Of a stretch of 64,000 nucleotides of DNA, positions 1 through 13,251 are shown piece after piece. A program made the position numbers and the translations under genes. The stretch's first letter is position 1. Each line of letters opens with the position of its first letter. The DNA comes from Lamellibrachia columna (taxonomy: Eukaryota; Annelida; Polychaeta; Sabellida; Siboglinidae), in contig OY759275.1 in the NCBI GenBank assembly GCA_963662155.1, positions 517,501 to 581,500 on the forward strand, given 5' to 3'. The notes under the pieces are model-generated. The model searched no databases. It worked only from the letters and a program-made list of their open reading frames with translations, and had not been told where the DNA came from.

Positions 1-585
1 TTACAGTAGTACCCAGAACAGTATCTCCCATTTTATAGTTTACATTCAAGTTCCCATGTCCTGTATGTAGGCATTTACATTTCCCAAAATTGAACAACAT
101 CTGCCATTTCTCAGACCATTTCACTAATCTGTCTAGATCGTTTTGTAAATGTTGTTTATCACCATCAGTATTAACCTTTCTAAACAGTTTTGTGTCATCC
201 GCAAATTTCAGTACGTTACTTGTTATACTGTCGTCCAAGTCATTGATATAAATTAAGAATAATATAGGTCCTAATACTGATCCTTGAGGTACCCCACTCA
301 AAACCGATTTCCAATTTGAAACTTCTCCACCTACTACAACTCGTTGTCTTCTGTCAGTCAGCCATTGTTCTATCCAGTCAGTTATGCTATCCCCGATACC
401 ATGGGCTTTTAATTTAAGTAGTAATCTTTGATGTGGCACTTTGTCAAAAGCTTTCTGAAAATCTAAGTAGATAATATCTACTGGCGATCCCATGTCTATC
501 CACTTAGTGATTTCTTCCAAAAAACATAACATATTTGTTAAGCATGACCTCGCTTTAAGGAATCCATGTTGAGATGAATTTAATA
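1..585 (-). mobile_element. CR1-like LINE reverse transcriptase fragment, runs off the left edge
   Basis: Read on the minus strand, this stretch is open from about 582 to the window edge and encodes the palm of a non-LTR retrotransposon reverse transcriptase. In order it shows SSQHGFLKARSCLTNML, then YLDFQKAFDKVPH with the first catalytic Asp, then SGVPQGSVLGP, then the FADDTKLF catalytic box, and then KWQMLFNFGKCK. This motif series is that of the CR1/jockey group, which copies its RNA by target-primed reverse transcription. The palm itself shows no stop or frameshift, but the upstream side is broken by a small duplication at about 577-635. The C-terminal part lies outside the window. It is not a host gene. 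Confidence 0.88.
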
Positions 586-635
586 ATTTATGCTTAATAA
601 TTTATGCTTATGAATTTAATAATTCATGCTTTAGG
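577..635 (-). repeat. Imperfect tandem duplication inside the LINE RT
   Basis: On the minus strand the codons for KHELLNS / KHKLLNS are duplicated with stop codons between the copies, immediately upstream of the SSQHGF motif of the RT. This is a small example of the local tandem duplication seen throughout the window. Confidence 0.6.
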
Positions 636-637
636 CC

Positions 638-1000
638 AGTATAAGAAAGACAATTAAGCCGGAAATCGCTGAAAAACAACTCGGATTCGTATAAGGTAAA
701 GGAACAAAAATGCAACATACGTCCAAAGAACGCTGATTGAAAGAGCAAAAGAAATGCATTTAATAGTGTTCGACATGGAGAAATCATCTCAATATTTGAT
801 TGTCTGAACATTGGCGGTAAAGACCTAAGAATTGTGAGAAATCTTTACTTGGAACAAACATTGCAAAAAGAAAATAAGAAGTAGATTCCCTGAAATAAAG
901 TGTGGTGTAAGACAAGTACGTATATGATGCGTTCTTACTTCTCGATTGAAGCAAACAGATCAGAAGGCGTCGTTCTACTTACCATCTGAAGTTCTTGCAA
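638..1000 (+). mobile_element. L1/RTE-like LINE reverse transcriptase scrap
   Basis: The plus strand, with frameshifts, reads KPEIAEKQLGFV, then ATYVLRTLIERAKEMHLIVFDMEK, then LNIGGKDLRIVRNLYLEQT, then IKCGVRQV. This order (QFGF.KGKGTR, RTLIERA, VD.EKAFD, GKDLR.I.NLY.EQ, RGVRQG) is typical of a second LINE class, distinct from the CR1-like copy to its left. The catalytic region after GVRQ decays. It is a dead fragment joined head to head with the preceding LINE. Clade assignment is from motif memory only. Confidence 0.6.
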
Positions 1001-1376
1001 GGCCGTGGCCTCTTCGCTCATCTTGAAAATTGCATTTCCGAAGTTCACCGCCCATTGTTCGATGCTGCAAGAGAAACACTGGCATAAACAACAGGACACA
1101 GATCACTACAGCTTGGTTTAAGAACTCTAAATGCACATTTGGTATAATGGAAACTGTGAACTATTTCCCAAATAATGATTCTGATGTGTATGAGCTATTG
1201 CTTGTTCTTACTAAAACATTTGGCAAAGTAAATTATGTTCAACTTTTGAAGTTACTTGTATGGACAAATGAATCAATCCCTTTCTAATCAGATGTTTACT
1301 TTATATGTATACTCATCAACATATGAACGTTTCGTGGAACAACACAGTGTCAGATTACTTCTCAACAGCAAATGGA

Positions 1377-1423
<47 letters not shown>

Positions 1424-1433
1424 TGTGTGTGTG
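1377..1433. repeat. (GTGC)n/(GT)n microsatellite
   Basis: Uninterrupted GCGT tetranucleotides grade into GT dinucleotides. Several open frames crossing it are artefacts of the repeat. Confidence 0.97.
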
Positions 1434-1439
1434 AAATAT

Positions 1440-2127
1440 GAAAGGTCAACAAGACTGAACAAGTCTGGGTTTGGTTGTATGGTAGGTCATAGTAAAATAT
1501 AAATATAGTATAACAAGTTTGCGTTAAAGCCACTTTATTTGTCATAGCATTCACCATGTTAAGATTAAAGACATGGCGCGTAAATTCGTTATCTGCCAAT
1601 TTTTGGTTTTGTAATATTAATGCACAGCGTCAACTACTTCGTACTTCATCTCTTTCTATAATGAATGTCTCTGGAAATTAATAAATACGTTAATTAGTGA
1701 ATGAGTTATATACTACATGGTACAAAGGTATCAGAAAACTTTTTAATCTACTACATGTTCTCACTTTTAGCAGAATGTCTACCAACTCAATCTATTGTGG
1801 CATTTTATGCAGAGTTGTGTGAGATACAAAAACACCAGTTTGAAGATGCTTTCTCATCTAGCTCATCCCGGTAGTGCATAATATAATTATGTCTACAAGT
1901 TTTAATTACATATTGGCACAGTTCAAAATTGATGCCACGATCTCCTCCAAAAGGAAGGTTGGATGAGAAACTTTTATTCAAAGTTTCATTACTAAAAGTT
2001 GTGTTTTGTGATAGAGAATGTATGTAGCACTTCTTGTTTATCCAGTGACGAACATATGTTATTGCTCTTTGTTTTTGTGTACAGACTAATTGCATATATA
2101 GTTTGAACGTAATTGTACACAATGCAG
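1440..2127. other. No recognisable gene; one unrecognised 105-codon minus-strand frame
   Basis: AT-rich sequence. A minus-strand open frame (1805-2122) encodes a 105-residue peptide that I do not recognise; it contains SNLPFGGDRGINFELCQYV and ends by a normal stop. It has no signal peptide, zinc motif or transposon motif that I can see. It could be a decayed transposon or chance. Confidence 0.4.
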
Positions 2128-2305
2128 TGCGAATAAATATATTATTATTATTATTAATTTACTTCCGGGTTCATGTCACACGAATAAATATATTAATATT
2201 ATTAATTTACTTCCGATCATGTCACACGAATAAAGTTCATGTAACATGAATATATATATTATTATTAATTTACTTCCGGGTTTATGTCACACGAATAAAG
2301 TTCCA
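2128..2305. repeat. Short AT-rich tandem repeat, about 3 copies
   Basis: The block containing attaatttacttccgg and atgtcacacgaataaa recurs three times with variable TAT expansions between copies. Confidence 0.8.
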
Positions 2306-2339
2306 GTGATTTTGACACCCCATTTCAAGGATTTTAGCA

Positions 2340-3429
2340 CCCTGTAAATGCACAGGGAAAAGACACCAATGAAAGTGTACAACTTGTGTTAAAACATATT
2401 CCTGGACATCGGTGACAAGACAGCAATCAAAATGTACACCTTGTGTTAAAACATATTCCTGGAGGTCGATGACAAGACAAAAATCAAAGTGTACACCTTG
2501 TATTAAAACATAATCCTGGAGGTCGGTGACAAGACAACAATCAAAGTGTGCACCTTGTATTAAAACATTTTCCTGGAGGTCGGTAACAAGACAACAATCA
2601 AAGGTTACACCTTGTTTTAAAACATATTCCTGGAGGTCGATGACAAGACAACAATCAAAGTGTACACCTTGTTTTAAAGCATATTCCTGGAGGTCGGTAA
2701 CAAGACAACAATCAAAGGTTACACCTTGTTTTAAAACATATTCCTGGAGGTCGATGACAAGACAACAATCAAAGTGTACACCTTGTTTTAAAACATTTTC
2801 CTGGAGGTCGGTAACAAGACAACAATCAAAGGTTACACCTTGTTTTAAAACATATTCCTGGAGGTCGATGACAAGACAACAATCAAAGTGTACACCTTGT
2901 TTTAAAACATATTCCTGGAGGTCGGTAACAAGACAACAATCAAAGTGTACACCTTGTATTAAAACATAATCGTGGAGGTCGGTGACAAGACAACAATCAA
3001 AGTGTGCACCTTGTATTACAACAAAATCCTGGAGGTCGATGACAAGACAACAATCAAAGTGTACACCTTGTATTACAACATAATCCTGGAGGTCGATGAC
3101 AAGACAACAATCAAAGTGTACACCTTGTATTAAAACATAATCCTGGAGGTCGGTGACAAGACGACAATCAAAGTGTACACCTTGTATTAAAACATATTCC
3201 TGGAGGTCGGTGACAAGACAACAATCAAAGTGTACACCTTGTATTACAACATAATCCTGGAGGTCGGTGACAAGACGACAATCAAAGTGTGCACCTTGTA
3301 TTAAAACATAATCCTGGAGGTCGATGACAAGACGACAACCAAAGTGTACACTTTGTATTAAAACATAATCCTGGAGGTCGATATCAAGACAACAACCAAG
3401 GTGTACACCTTGTATTAAAACATAATCCT
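2340..3429. repeat. 57-bp minisatellite, about 19 copies
   Basis: The unit contains cctggaggtcggtgacaaga followed by a cttgtattaaaacata segment. Since 57 is a multiple of 3, one frame stays open for 147 codons (19-residue period ending SWRS); this is a by-product. Between about 2580 and 2940 two variants (gtgtacacc and ggttacacc) alternate, giving a 114-bp higher-order unit, while the flanks are monomeric. Confidence 0.95.
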
Positions 3430-4675
3430 AATTTGGCGCACATGGTGGAATTGCTTGGCTGACTATTAGCATTAATTTCATTGGGGAGATCAGTACTGTG
3501 CAACACTCCAACAGCGTGTCTGTATTCACATCTGGCCAGTACATATTTCAGACCCCGTATCCATGGAAACGTCTGACCCGGAACCTCTCAATTGGGCGAA
3601 ATATCAACGGTATATCTAACGGGACACCCCTTTGTACAAAAGACCCATTGTTTTCTAAATACGACCCCACGGGAGAGCAAGCTACGTGTGTTTGTTTGAA
3701 CATAGGACGTTGTGAACTCATGTACTAGGCATAGCAAACCGTTAGTGTACGAATGCTCATGTAACACTTTTAGCGTTTAATTTCTTCAGATTTCCCCAAC
3801 ATTAATGTCACCTACCAAGACAAACCAAAGAGGAAGAAGAAAGATGCGATGGATCGTCATCACCGAGCATTATCTTAGTATCACATAGCGGAAACTGTCG
3901 TACTCCACCGCTCTCCATCCTGAGCCACGGCAGCCATCTTGTCTGTTGTTTCGAGCTTTACAACATTTTCTTCTCTTAAGGAGATTCGTTTCAGAGTTTC
4001 TTTAGACATTCGTGCTGTTTTGTGACGGGTAAAATTATATAATAGCATTTGGTAATGAAATCCTAAAGGCTTAATAGAGTATAACTTACGTTTTCGCCAT
4101 TTTATCATTGTTACTGTTGTCTGCGGATCATATTAAACGTTTGAAAGACTCGCTCTGAGCCTAGTTTCATGATCAGCGGAAGCATCATTCATGAGACGGA
4201 ATCCTTTTTTTTTATTATTACGAGCGCCATATTGAGTAATATCCCGCAAGATACACATAACGAGACACGATGTAGAACTGGATCCAGACTGCAAAGGAGG
4301 TTCAACTTAACATAAACACAGAGAATCCGTCTTTCCCTATAAAATATTTTGGCTAGGTTTTTTTTTTAAATATTATGACGACGTTAGTTAGAGAGCAGGA
4401 TACTATGCTTTGGAGAAGATGTGTAGATTCGAGCTTTCCCTGTGCCTGTTTTAAAAGACGAAAGCTGCGTTAATGCCAGTCAATGACATAGCCTAGACTG
4501 ACCTAGTGCGTCAGTCGAGACCGATACGTGAACACTACACGGACTCATGGAGCACATTATTATGATTAGTTATACAATGGACGACTCGTTGTCGTACACG
4601 GAAACAATATGGCTGCCGCCATGGTCGGTATAATAACGCAAACACAAATACATAACGATTGGGGAGGGCACTTAC

Positions 4676-4849
4676 CCTTTTATGGGCAGATTCAGCTCCG
4701 AGTTGAGTCGTCCTATCGAGGCGAATAAACAAAACAACTGGAACATGTTGACGAACTGCATCAACCGAAAGGCGCACTGCAGCAACATCTCTCGGCGTTG
4801 TCTCTACCACGCAGAAACTACGCTGAATAATCTCATTAACATAGTTCAA
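4676..4849 (-). other. Candidate first coding exon, weak
   Basis: A minus-strand frame starting at 4849 reads 58 codons to AAAAGG, followed directly by GTAAGTG, a near-perfect metazoan 5' splice site falling on a codon boundary. The peptide (starts MNYVNEIIQRSF) is not recognised and no matching downstream exon was found. It may be chance. Confidence 0.15.
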
Positions 4850-5790
4850 TACGTGTTAGCGTCAACTGACGTCTTCATGTCATCGTCACACTGATTCCGA
4901 TGCTACAATGACACTGCCGGCAACGAATCGATGGAATGGGGAATTATCGTCAGTCTACGCGAAACTCTGAAGCGATGGACGACAGCCCGTATATGTCGCA
5001 CGCACGTCGACTGTACGCGAGGAAACACTTCTCTTTTAAAGCCGTAAGCGTCTGCTCCATTAATCATACAAAGCCACTGCGTGCTGTCGTCACGCAAAAC
5101 GGAATTGATCCAAATCTCTGAAGCACTCGATGGTCTCGGCTACGTCTCCGCACTGGCGGAGATGCCGTCTCTTCCGCTACTATCCAATAGCAGCCTATTG
5201 CGGACGAGTCGACACAGAGAGGGTGGTAGGTCAGTTGTCATACGGGTGTGGCAGCACATTACCATAACGCGTGATCATGGCTGGTAGGTAGCCAGAAACG
5301 TTGCCGAATAACGACGCAGGGCTCTAATGAAATACTCGCAGGACCAATGTGAGGGAAGCGGACGCAATGAAACGGTGCTACGAGAAAATCAATATTGTTG
5401 TGCTAGCCGAATGTAGTCAGTGTAATTGGTGAAAGAGAATTGAACAGATTCGTCGCCCTCGCTAACGTGCTCACATATGCATTTCGTCACTGTTAGGGCG
5501 CGCCGCCATCGACTCCCTGCGCGCGCGCGCGGTAATCTTACTGTCACATGACGCAACATGCCGGATGCTGTATACGTAGAGTATACAAACATGGATCGTA
5601 ATAAATTTTTAATGGTTAGCAAAATCTCTGAAACTGTCGTTCTTAAACTGAAGAATGTATCTTTCATTGATTAACATTCCCTTCAATGAATATATTTCCT
5701 CGTCAGCAAACAACTCCTCCTTTAAGCAAACAACCCTTCCCCTCAGTGAACAATCCTGCCTCTCTTCAGTGATTACTAAACAACGCTCAT

Positions 5791-5872
5791 CGTTCAGCAA
5801 ACAAAGCCGTGGACCCACGGCGACATACATTGTTCAGCAAACAAAGCCGTGGACCGGCGGCGCGACATACAT
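5791..5872. repeat. About 40-bp tandem duplication
   Basis: Two adjacent copies of a block beginning gttcagcaaacaaagccgtg and ending gacatacatt, differing by a few bases and an inserted gcg. Confidence 0.85.
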
Positions 5873-6732
5873 TTGTACAGAACTAGTACGAATAACAGTG
5901 TCATTTGTAAAAGTGTGTAATTTATTACGACGTTAATAACCACAATATGAGTTGGTCACCCACTGGCTCACGCTTGTCGGTCGACGCTAGGGCAGACGAC
6001 ACGGACCTGCAATGGCAGTCATTAAATATTCATCGCGACCGGCAGTGGACGATCTCTGCCAGAACGCCGACAGACGGCGGCACTTGTGGCGAACAGGTAG
6101 CTCGGTGCACGTCTCAGGTGTGTGTGGTCGATATGATCAGAACATTCGCACAATGATCGTGCACGCGCGTGAGTGCCGGAAAGACTAGACATCTGCGTGC
6201 AAAGCAAAGAGACCAGGAATAATTATTTTCCTAGTACAATCTGCCACGACATCCACCACTATGCCGCCAAATTGGGCAATTAGCTATTGGAGGAAACCTA
6301 CGTCCAATTGGATTTGAAAGGAATACCTTATGATCACATTAATTTTATAGATATTAATTTATTACACGTTATATCAAAATATATTTTGCCCCAAATGGTA
6401 TTATGGTACCGTTACGTTGACATATATAATATTATTGCATCACAAGTTATTGTATAACGCCGTGGCCTAATTGATATTATGTGTCAATGAAATTCATAGA
6501 TGCGACTAAAGCATTACATAATCTGATACATCTGTTCAGTTCCTGAACTCATGTACCACAGATGTCTGTTTTCCGGGACATTGCCACAGGGGTCGGAACA
6601 TTGCCACTGAATTTGGGACAATGTGACACTGAAATTATTCGTATTTATAACGTATTTATAGTTGACAAATAATATCCACTGAAAACGAGGGCCTCTTGTG
6701 ATCGTTACGTCTTAGTAGTGATAAATTCAGAG

Positions 6733-7277
6733 AATGTTATCATTTAAATAATATGGAACCTCCAACTGGCCCTACATCAGTGAACCAATGTTATAATTTA
6801 AATAATACGAAACCTCCAACTAGCCCTACATCAGTGAATCAATGTTATAATTTAAATAATACGAAACCTCCAACTAGCCCTACATCAGTCAACCAATGTT
6901 ATCATTTAAATAATACGAAACCTCCAACTAGCCCTACATCAGTCAACCAATGTTATAATTTAAATAATACGAAACCTCCAACTAGCCCTACATCAGTCAA
7001 CCAATGTTATCATTTAAATAATACGAAACCTCCAACTAGCCCTACATCAGTCAACCAATGTTATCATTTTAAATAATACGAAACCTCCAACTAGCCCTAC
7101 ATCAGTCAACCAATGTTATCATTTAAATAATACGAAACCTCCAACTAGCCCTACATCAGTCAACCAATGTTTAAATTTAAATAATACGAAACCTCCAACT
7201 AGCCCTACATCAGTCAACCAATGTTCTAATTTAAATAACACGGAACCTCCAACTAGCCCTACATCAGTCAACCAATA
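6733..7277. repeat. 54-bp minisatellite, about 10 copies
   Basis: The unit contains cctccaactagccctacatc and an AT-rich aatttaaataatacgaaa part. An in-frame period of 18 codons gives a spurious 107-codon frame, ended where one copy gains a T. The copies are more than 90% alike by eye. Confidence 0.95.
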
Positions 7278-8086
7278 AAAATGGTTATACCTTTAAATGA
7301 CACTGAAGGAAGCTAGGATCTCGCCAAGGATCAGTTCAAAGGGGGCAAGCGTAATCACCCATTAATGTATAATGCAACCATATAGTGGCGCCACAGGCTA
7401 CACACGAACAAACTGCGAGGAAGAAATGATGGCATGACTGGTGTATATGCTTAGACATTCGCATCAATATTGACTTCATCTATATTTGGAAATAATTTCA
7501 AATCTACCTAAATATAGATTGATTTATTCAAGGTATTATACATGTTCTAAAATATATTAGTGATATCCCAGCAAACTCAACGTTTGCAGGATGTTCCCTG
7601 AACATTCCACTTGGGTATGATAAACATATCGTTTTTGTGTAGTTGTGCGAACGTTATGGAACTGTTTACGTTGAATATATTCCATGTAAAATAAAAAAAT
7701 GCATAATTAAATCAAAGTAATATTTTAGTACTTGACATTTGACGGTCATTTGTTAGTACTAAACATGAAAATAATTGTGCAATGTTGAGACTGTATCCGC
7801 TACTTCAGCACTTCAGGAAAAACAAAAGTAAATATGTATCACTATAATATTGTTTGAATCCAATACATGTACTAAGTCTCAGGAACCGATCAGTGCATCA
7901 GATGGTAATGGGCCCATAGCATACTCATTTGGACCTCAACCTTTTCTAAAAGACCCTGGTTCAAAGTTAACTGACCAAAATAATACAGGAAAACGTGTCG
8001 CCATGACGCTCAGGGACTAAATGTGTTCCCTAAACAATCCGCCAAAGCGAGCCACTTGAATAGCTTGGAATTTGCTGCTATTTTGG
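7278..8086. other. No feature seen
   Basis: AT-rich sequence between two minisatellites without recognisable coding, TIR or SINE motifs. Confidence 0.4.
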
Positions 8087-8572
8087 GTTGGGTTTGGCTG
8101 TATTGAAGCGTCAGTGTGGGGGCGGGTTTGGCTGTATTGAAGCGTCAGTGTGGGGGCGAGTTTGGCTGTATTGAAGCGTCAGTGTGGGGGCGTGTTTGGC
8201 TGTATTGAAGCGTCAGTGTGGGGGCGGGTTTGGTTGTATGGAAGCGTCAGTGTGGGGGCAGGTTTGGCTGTATTGAAGCGTCAGTGTGGGGGCGGGTTTG
8301 GCTGTATTGAAGCGTCAGTGTGGGGGCGGGTTTGGCTGTATTAAAGCGTCAGTGTGGGGGCGGGTTTGACTGTATTGAAGCGTCAGTGTGGGGGCGGGTT
8401 TGGCTGTATTGAAGCGTCAGTGTGGGAGCGGGTTTGGCTGTATTGAAGCGTCAGTGTGGGGGCGGGTTTGGTTGTAATAAAGCGTCAGTGTGGGGGCGGG
8501 TTTGGCTGTATTGAAGCGTCAGTGTGGGGGCGAGTTTGGCTGTATTGAAGCGTCAGTGTGGGGGCGGGTTTG
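8087..8572. repeat. 34-bp minisatellite, about 14 copies
   Basis: The unit is gggtttggctgtattgaagc followed by gtcagtgtgggggc. It has a strong strand asymmetry, with a G5 run in every copy. The next 380 bases to the CA tract show nothing recognisable. Confidence 0.95.
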
Positions 8573-8954
8573 GGCAACTTGAGGATGACGTTTTAGTTTT
8601 TAGATAATCGTGAATTTGTTATAGCGCAAAAGAATCTAGTTATGTGGAATAAAGTGACGGATCTGAATAAAACATTATTAAAAGGATTTGGTGTGCTTTT
8701 ATAAATATAATATGTGTATGTTTGTAAATTGGCTAAAAGTTCTTTAAAGGTTTTTTTGTAATAACTTTCTGGGAACGGCGAGAAAACTTTTACAAGATGG
8801 CAACGTTCCCCCCAAACGTGCCATGACCAATCAAAAACGTTCAGGGAACGTTCATATGACGTTTTGTCCGACTATATACGCTTAGCATTGGAGCACGTGT
8901 ATGAATGGTTACATATAAAGCATTGTCAGATATGCCCATTGAAATGTATATATC

Positions 8955-9333
<379 letters not shown>

Positions 9334-9559
9334 CGATGGTACCCGATGATGCGAAAGACAACTATCTATATTTTAAGTTTGGCAACCAAATAACACAAGT
9401 TCATGATTAAATGAACTTTCCCTGTGTATGTGGATAATTACATTACATCAGATGTAGAGAATTACAATTACATTGTCGACGTGACACTAGGGCGATGTTT
9501 CGGAATGTGAACACGCTGATTGGAAACAACAGAGGCTGCCTGTTGCACAGCCACACATG

Positions 9560-10675
9560 AGACGTTCAACTCGCTAGTGACTTTTCAGATTTTTTCACTC
9601 CAAAGATACCAACGATTCGCGACTCTCTGTGTCCCGAGGACACTCCGGGTCTCGTGACGCCATTGGACGGTGATGTACAGGTGACACTTGATTCGTTTGC
9701 CCCGACGACGAACGAAGAAATCATAGGCATCATAAAATCTTCGCCTGACAAGTCTTGCAACCTAGATCCTATTCCAACTTAGCTGCTTAAATCGTGCACT
9801 CGTGAACTAGCACCGATAACAGATGCTATTGTGAAAATCTCTTCGTCCTGATATACTAAACAGTTACCGATCAGTGTCGAACTAACCATTCTTCTCCAAA
9901 ATAATCGAAAAAGTCGTTCACACCCGCCTTGAACAACATCTGCGAAAAAGCAATATGCACGAATCATCGCTGTCTGCCTACAGGAGGCAACATTCAACTG
10001 AAACGACACTCATCAAAATACAAAGCGACACCCTCCACGCACTTGACGATGGACGAGTTGCTGCATTTGTTCTTTTAGATTTCTCGGCAACGTTCGACAC
10101 TATCGATCATTCCATTCTAATCGAGCGTCTGGAACACACGCATGGTATTTCCGGAGATGCCCTGAGATGGATGGCATCTTACTTACGAGGGCAAAACCAA
10201 CAAGTCATCATTGGTGATGCCTCCTCGGCCGATGTCTTACTTGAATACGGCGTCCCACAGGGATCAGTGCTAGGCCCGAAACTGTACTCGCTATATAACC
10301 GGCCACTTGGAGACGTCATCATCAACTAGATGTACACTTCTACACTGGTGACACCCAGTTATATGTTTCATTCGTGAACAACGACCCCGAAGAGCGATTA
10401 ACAGCAGTCACCCGTTTGAACGACTGCATCAAGGACGTTCATACTTGGCTTATGCAAAATATGCTCAAATGGAAAGATGAGAAGACGGAAGTGATCTTGT
10501 TCACATCCAAACATGGATTGAAATCGTTGCCATACATACAACTACCACATGTAGTGATCGAACGTTCAACAAAGAAGCGGCTACGGTTTGGAACAATTTG
10601 CCCGCTAACATTAGAAACTCAGCTGCGCCAGTTTTCAATTCCTTTTTCTACAGGAATATACAAGATACAATGATA
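9560..10675 (+). mobile_element. L2/CR1-like LINE ORF2 remnant with a mutated catalytic box
   Basis: The plus strand encodes, in broken frames, the linker and palm of a non-LTR RT: SPDKSCNLDPIPT near 9750, IIEKVVHTRLEQHL near 9900, RRQHSTETTLIK near 9990, VLLDFSATFDTIDHSIL near 10070, YGVPQGSVLGP near 10250, then HFYTGDTQLYVSF near 10340 and, after an internal deletion, the C-terminal WNNLPANIRNSA near 10600. The conserved Y-A-D-D box reads YTGD, so the first metal-binding Asp is lost, and a frameshift precedes it. About 120 bases appear deleted around 9850. The copy is dead. The stretch to 10858 is featureless AT-rich sequence. Confidence 0.85.
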
Positions 10676-10858
10676 TGTTTATCTGCTTTAATCTTTCTCA
10701 ATATGTATTATTATTATTATGTTGTCTTATTTAATTCCTTGTATACCTTAATTTATTAAATTTATTATTTTACTTTTTTAATCCAATTTGATACTTATAA
10801 TTGTATTGTTCTTAATATAATTTATCATTTAAATTATATAATTCCATGTATACATTTT

Positions 10859-11072
<214 letters not shown>

Positions 11073-11079
11073 GCTAACC

Positions 11080-11465
11080 CTAACCCACAAATTAACAAAT
11101 CCAACTTCCTCTTCCCTACATAGCTGCTGAACTAATGTGTTAATTGCCATCCTCCAACAATGTCGACATCCCTAACCCCTGCTTCCCATTACCGGTAGAA
11201 TCCCTGACAAATTATATGTTCAACCCGTGTCTGCTTAGCTCTTCTAACTAACTGCCTGTATTTCCTAACTATGTCAGTTGTACCCTCCCTCTCTGCGTTG
11301 TTAGTCCCTTCACGTACTAAAATAGAACCTCCCTTGCCCGGACCCACGATTTTTCCACCCTCTGTGATAACCTCTATTTTTGCCCCTTGAAAGTCAAACC
11401 ACCACATCTTCCCCTTTTAAGCGCTCTGTCAGTCTTCCTAACTATCGAATCTCCCCTAAACACCC
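11080..11465 (-). mobile_element. CR1 ORF1 fragment with SGNH/GDSL-like esterase domain
   Basis: On the minus strand, with several frameshifts, the order is GDSIVRKTDRAL (about 11430), FQGAKIEVITE (about 11390), GKIVGPGKGGSILV followed by GTNNAEREGTTDIVRKYRQL (about 11330-11240), then MAINTLVQQLCREEEVGFV (about 11150-11100). GDS-x-V and GTN-N are blocks I and III of the SGNH hydrolase fold found in ORF1 proteins of CR1-type LINEs, where the domain is an esterase of the RNA-binding particle. A homologous GDSIVRKTDRAL segment occurs at about 61040-61100 on the plus strand, supporting one family with two copies here. Confidence 0.65.
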
Positions 11466-12250
11466 CCGCTCCCCTCCTTGCGCCCCCCTAGAATAAGAAG
11501 ATTTGTTTATTTGACCAATGTAACGTTTCTACAGATACAGACGTACATCCATGTTAACAAAGCAATATTATACAGTATAAATTTATCAGTTTACAATGAA
11601 CGTGGCGTGTATTTAAATAAAATAATAGCAGTAGGGCCAGGAGACTCCTCTACGACTTACGAGTCGCTGTCGAGGAGCCACCTTCTAAATTAAAATATAT
11701 GTTAGTTAGTAAATTAGTTGGTCTAACAAGTTATGTTCTTTCAAAGAGAGAGAAAAAAATTAGTCAGTTCGTCAAACAAGTGTAATTCTTCCAAATAGAA
11801 AACATAATTTGTTATGTTGCACGAGGTTTAATAGTTTTTGTATGTACTGATGTTTGATGCAAACGCGCTTAAATGATGTGTGATGATTTTTTTCTTTTAT
11901 CAAAGTTGGTTTACTGTTTAAAGTGTTAGGTAGATTGTATCTCAGGCGTCGCTTAGCAAATTCATATTGTGTTCTAAATGTTGTCTTCGTGTGTTGCGAG
12001 AGTGGATGTTTGTATTTGGTGTCAGCTGCCAATTTTGCAGGTACGATGGTAATAGATTATGCATACATTTAGAATATAATTTGAGTTCTTATAATCTTAG
12101 TAAATCTGTGATTTTCAATAAATTAAATCTTTTGAAAAGCGGATACGTCTGTGAGTTGTATCCTAACAGCCTTCTTTTGTACTTTGTATATTCTTTCACA
12201 TTGAGAGCCCCATGCCATGGTGCAATAGTTCATATGTGGTAGAACTAGTG

Positions 12251-12251
<1 letters not shown>

Positions 12252-12316
<65 letters not shown>
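12252..12316. repeat. (TA)n microsatellite inside LINE A
   Basis: About 60 bp of pure AT dinucleotide interrupts the RT C-terminal region between HMNYCTMAWG and INAWLDINKL codons. Confidence 0.97.
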
Positions 12317-12319
<3 letters not shown>

Positions 12320-13251
12320 TTATTTTTTTTGGGGTTATACATGTTTACGCTTATATTTAAAACACTAGAATTGTTCTGGGACACTTGATTGGAATGATTT
12401 CACAATGTTTCCTTCAAGTTAAATGTGTGTCCAGTGTTAGACTTAGGATTCACTTTAATTAATTTACTTGCTCAATATTTGTGTTACTGATTCGTAGCGA
12501 ATGTGCATTTCTTGTTTATTTGGCATGTAGAAAAGCATATATCCAGATGATTTTTATATTTAGTGACAGCTTATTAATATCAAGCCATGCATTTATTTGA
12601 TAAAGTTCATCATTAATTAAAGAACCAGCAACAATGTTCTCCATAATTTTTATTATTTAGCGTACTTGAAAGGGTATTGTCGTAAGTTATAAAATTAAAC
12701 ATTTCACTGGACTGTGAAATATCATTTATGTAGATCATAAACAACAGTGGCCAAAGGATAGACCTCTGTGGGACACCGGTGCTTGTTTGTTTTAGATTTA
12801 ATATCGCCCAATTCTACATATTGCTTTCTATTTGTTGGGTAATTGTTGAATAGTTTCAGTGTAGGGCCCATAGTAGATTAGTTTGTCCAGTAATATTGTA
12901 TAATCAATGGTATCGAAGATCGAGTGGAGGGAAGACTTAGAATGTTCTCTGGTAGGTGATAAGTTGATGGCTAACTGTGGCTTCAGCAAATCTCTGTTTA
13001 AATTAAACATTTGATGTTGGTATTTTACTGTTGTCCATTTGAGTAGTGATTCTATCTACCACCTCTAAGGTGGCATATTCTGTTGAGTGACCAGATCGAA
13101 TACTATATTGACTTTCAGCAAACAATTTTGACTCTTCGAAATATTCAGATAGTTGACTGCTAATTACTTTTTCTACAACTTTTGACATATGATAGTGTTG
13201 GCAAAAGTGAGATTGGCCTGTAAATTAGTTAACAAGGCTGTGTCTTCTTTT

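Larger units (their letters stand above)
3430..6732. other. No supported gene; CpG-richer stretch around 4.5-6.2 kb
   Basis: No recognised domain was found in any frame. The 4.5-6.2 kb part has more CpG than its surroundings, including gcgcgcgcgcg near 5520, and could be promoter-like. On the minus strand, codons MAAVAQDGERW near 3950 follow a moderate ATG context, and a strong splice-donor consensus lies at 4671-4675 (listed separately). Neither could be joined into a consistent gene model: the plausible acceptor near 4033 leads to a stop in the required phase. Confidence 0.4.

Noticed and set aside
1805..2122. 105-codon minus-strand gene
   Set aside because: No recognised motif or supporting splice or promoter signals; kept only as an unrecognised frame.
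3881..4108. Minus-strand gene with MAAVAQDGERW
   Set aside because: The frame is short; no consistent splice model with the donor at 4675, and no recognisable domain.
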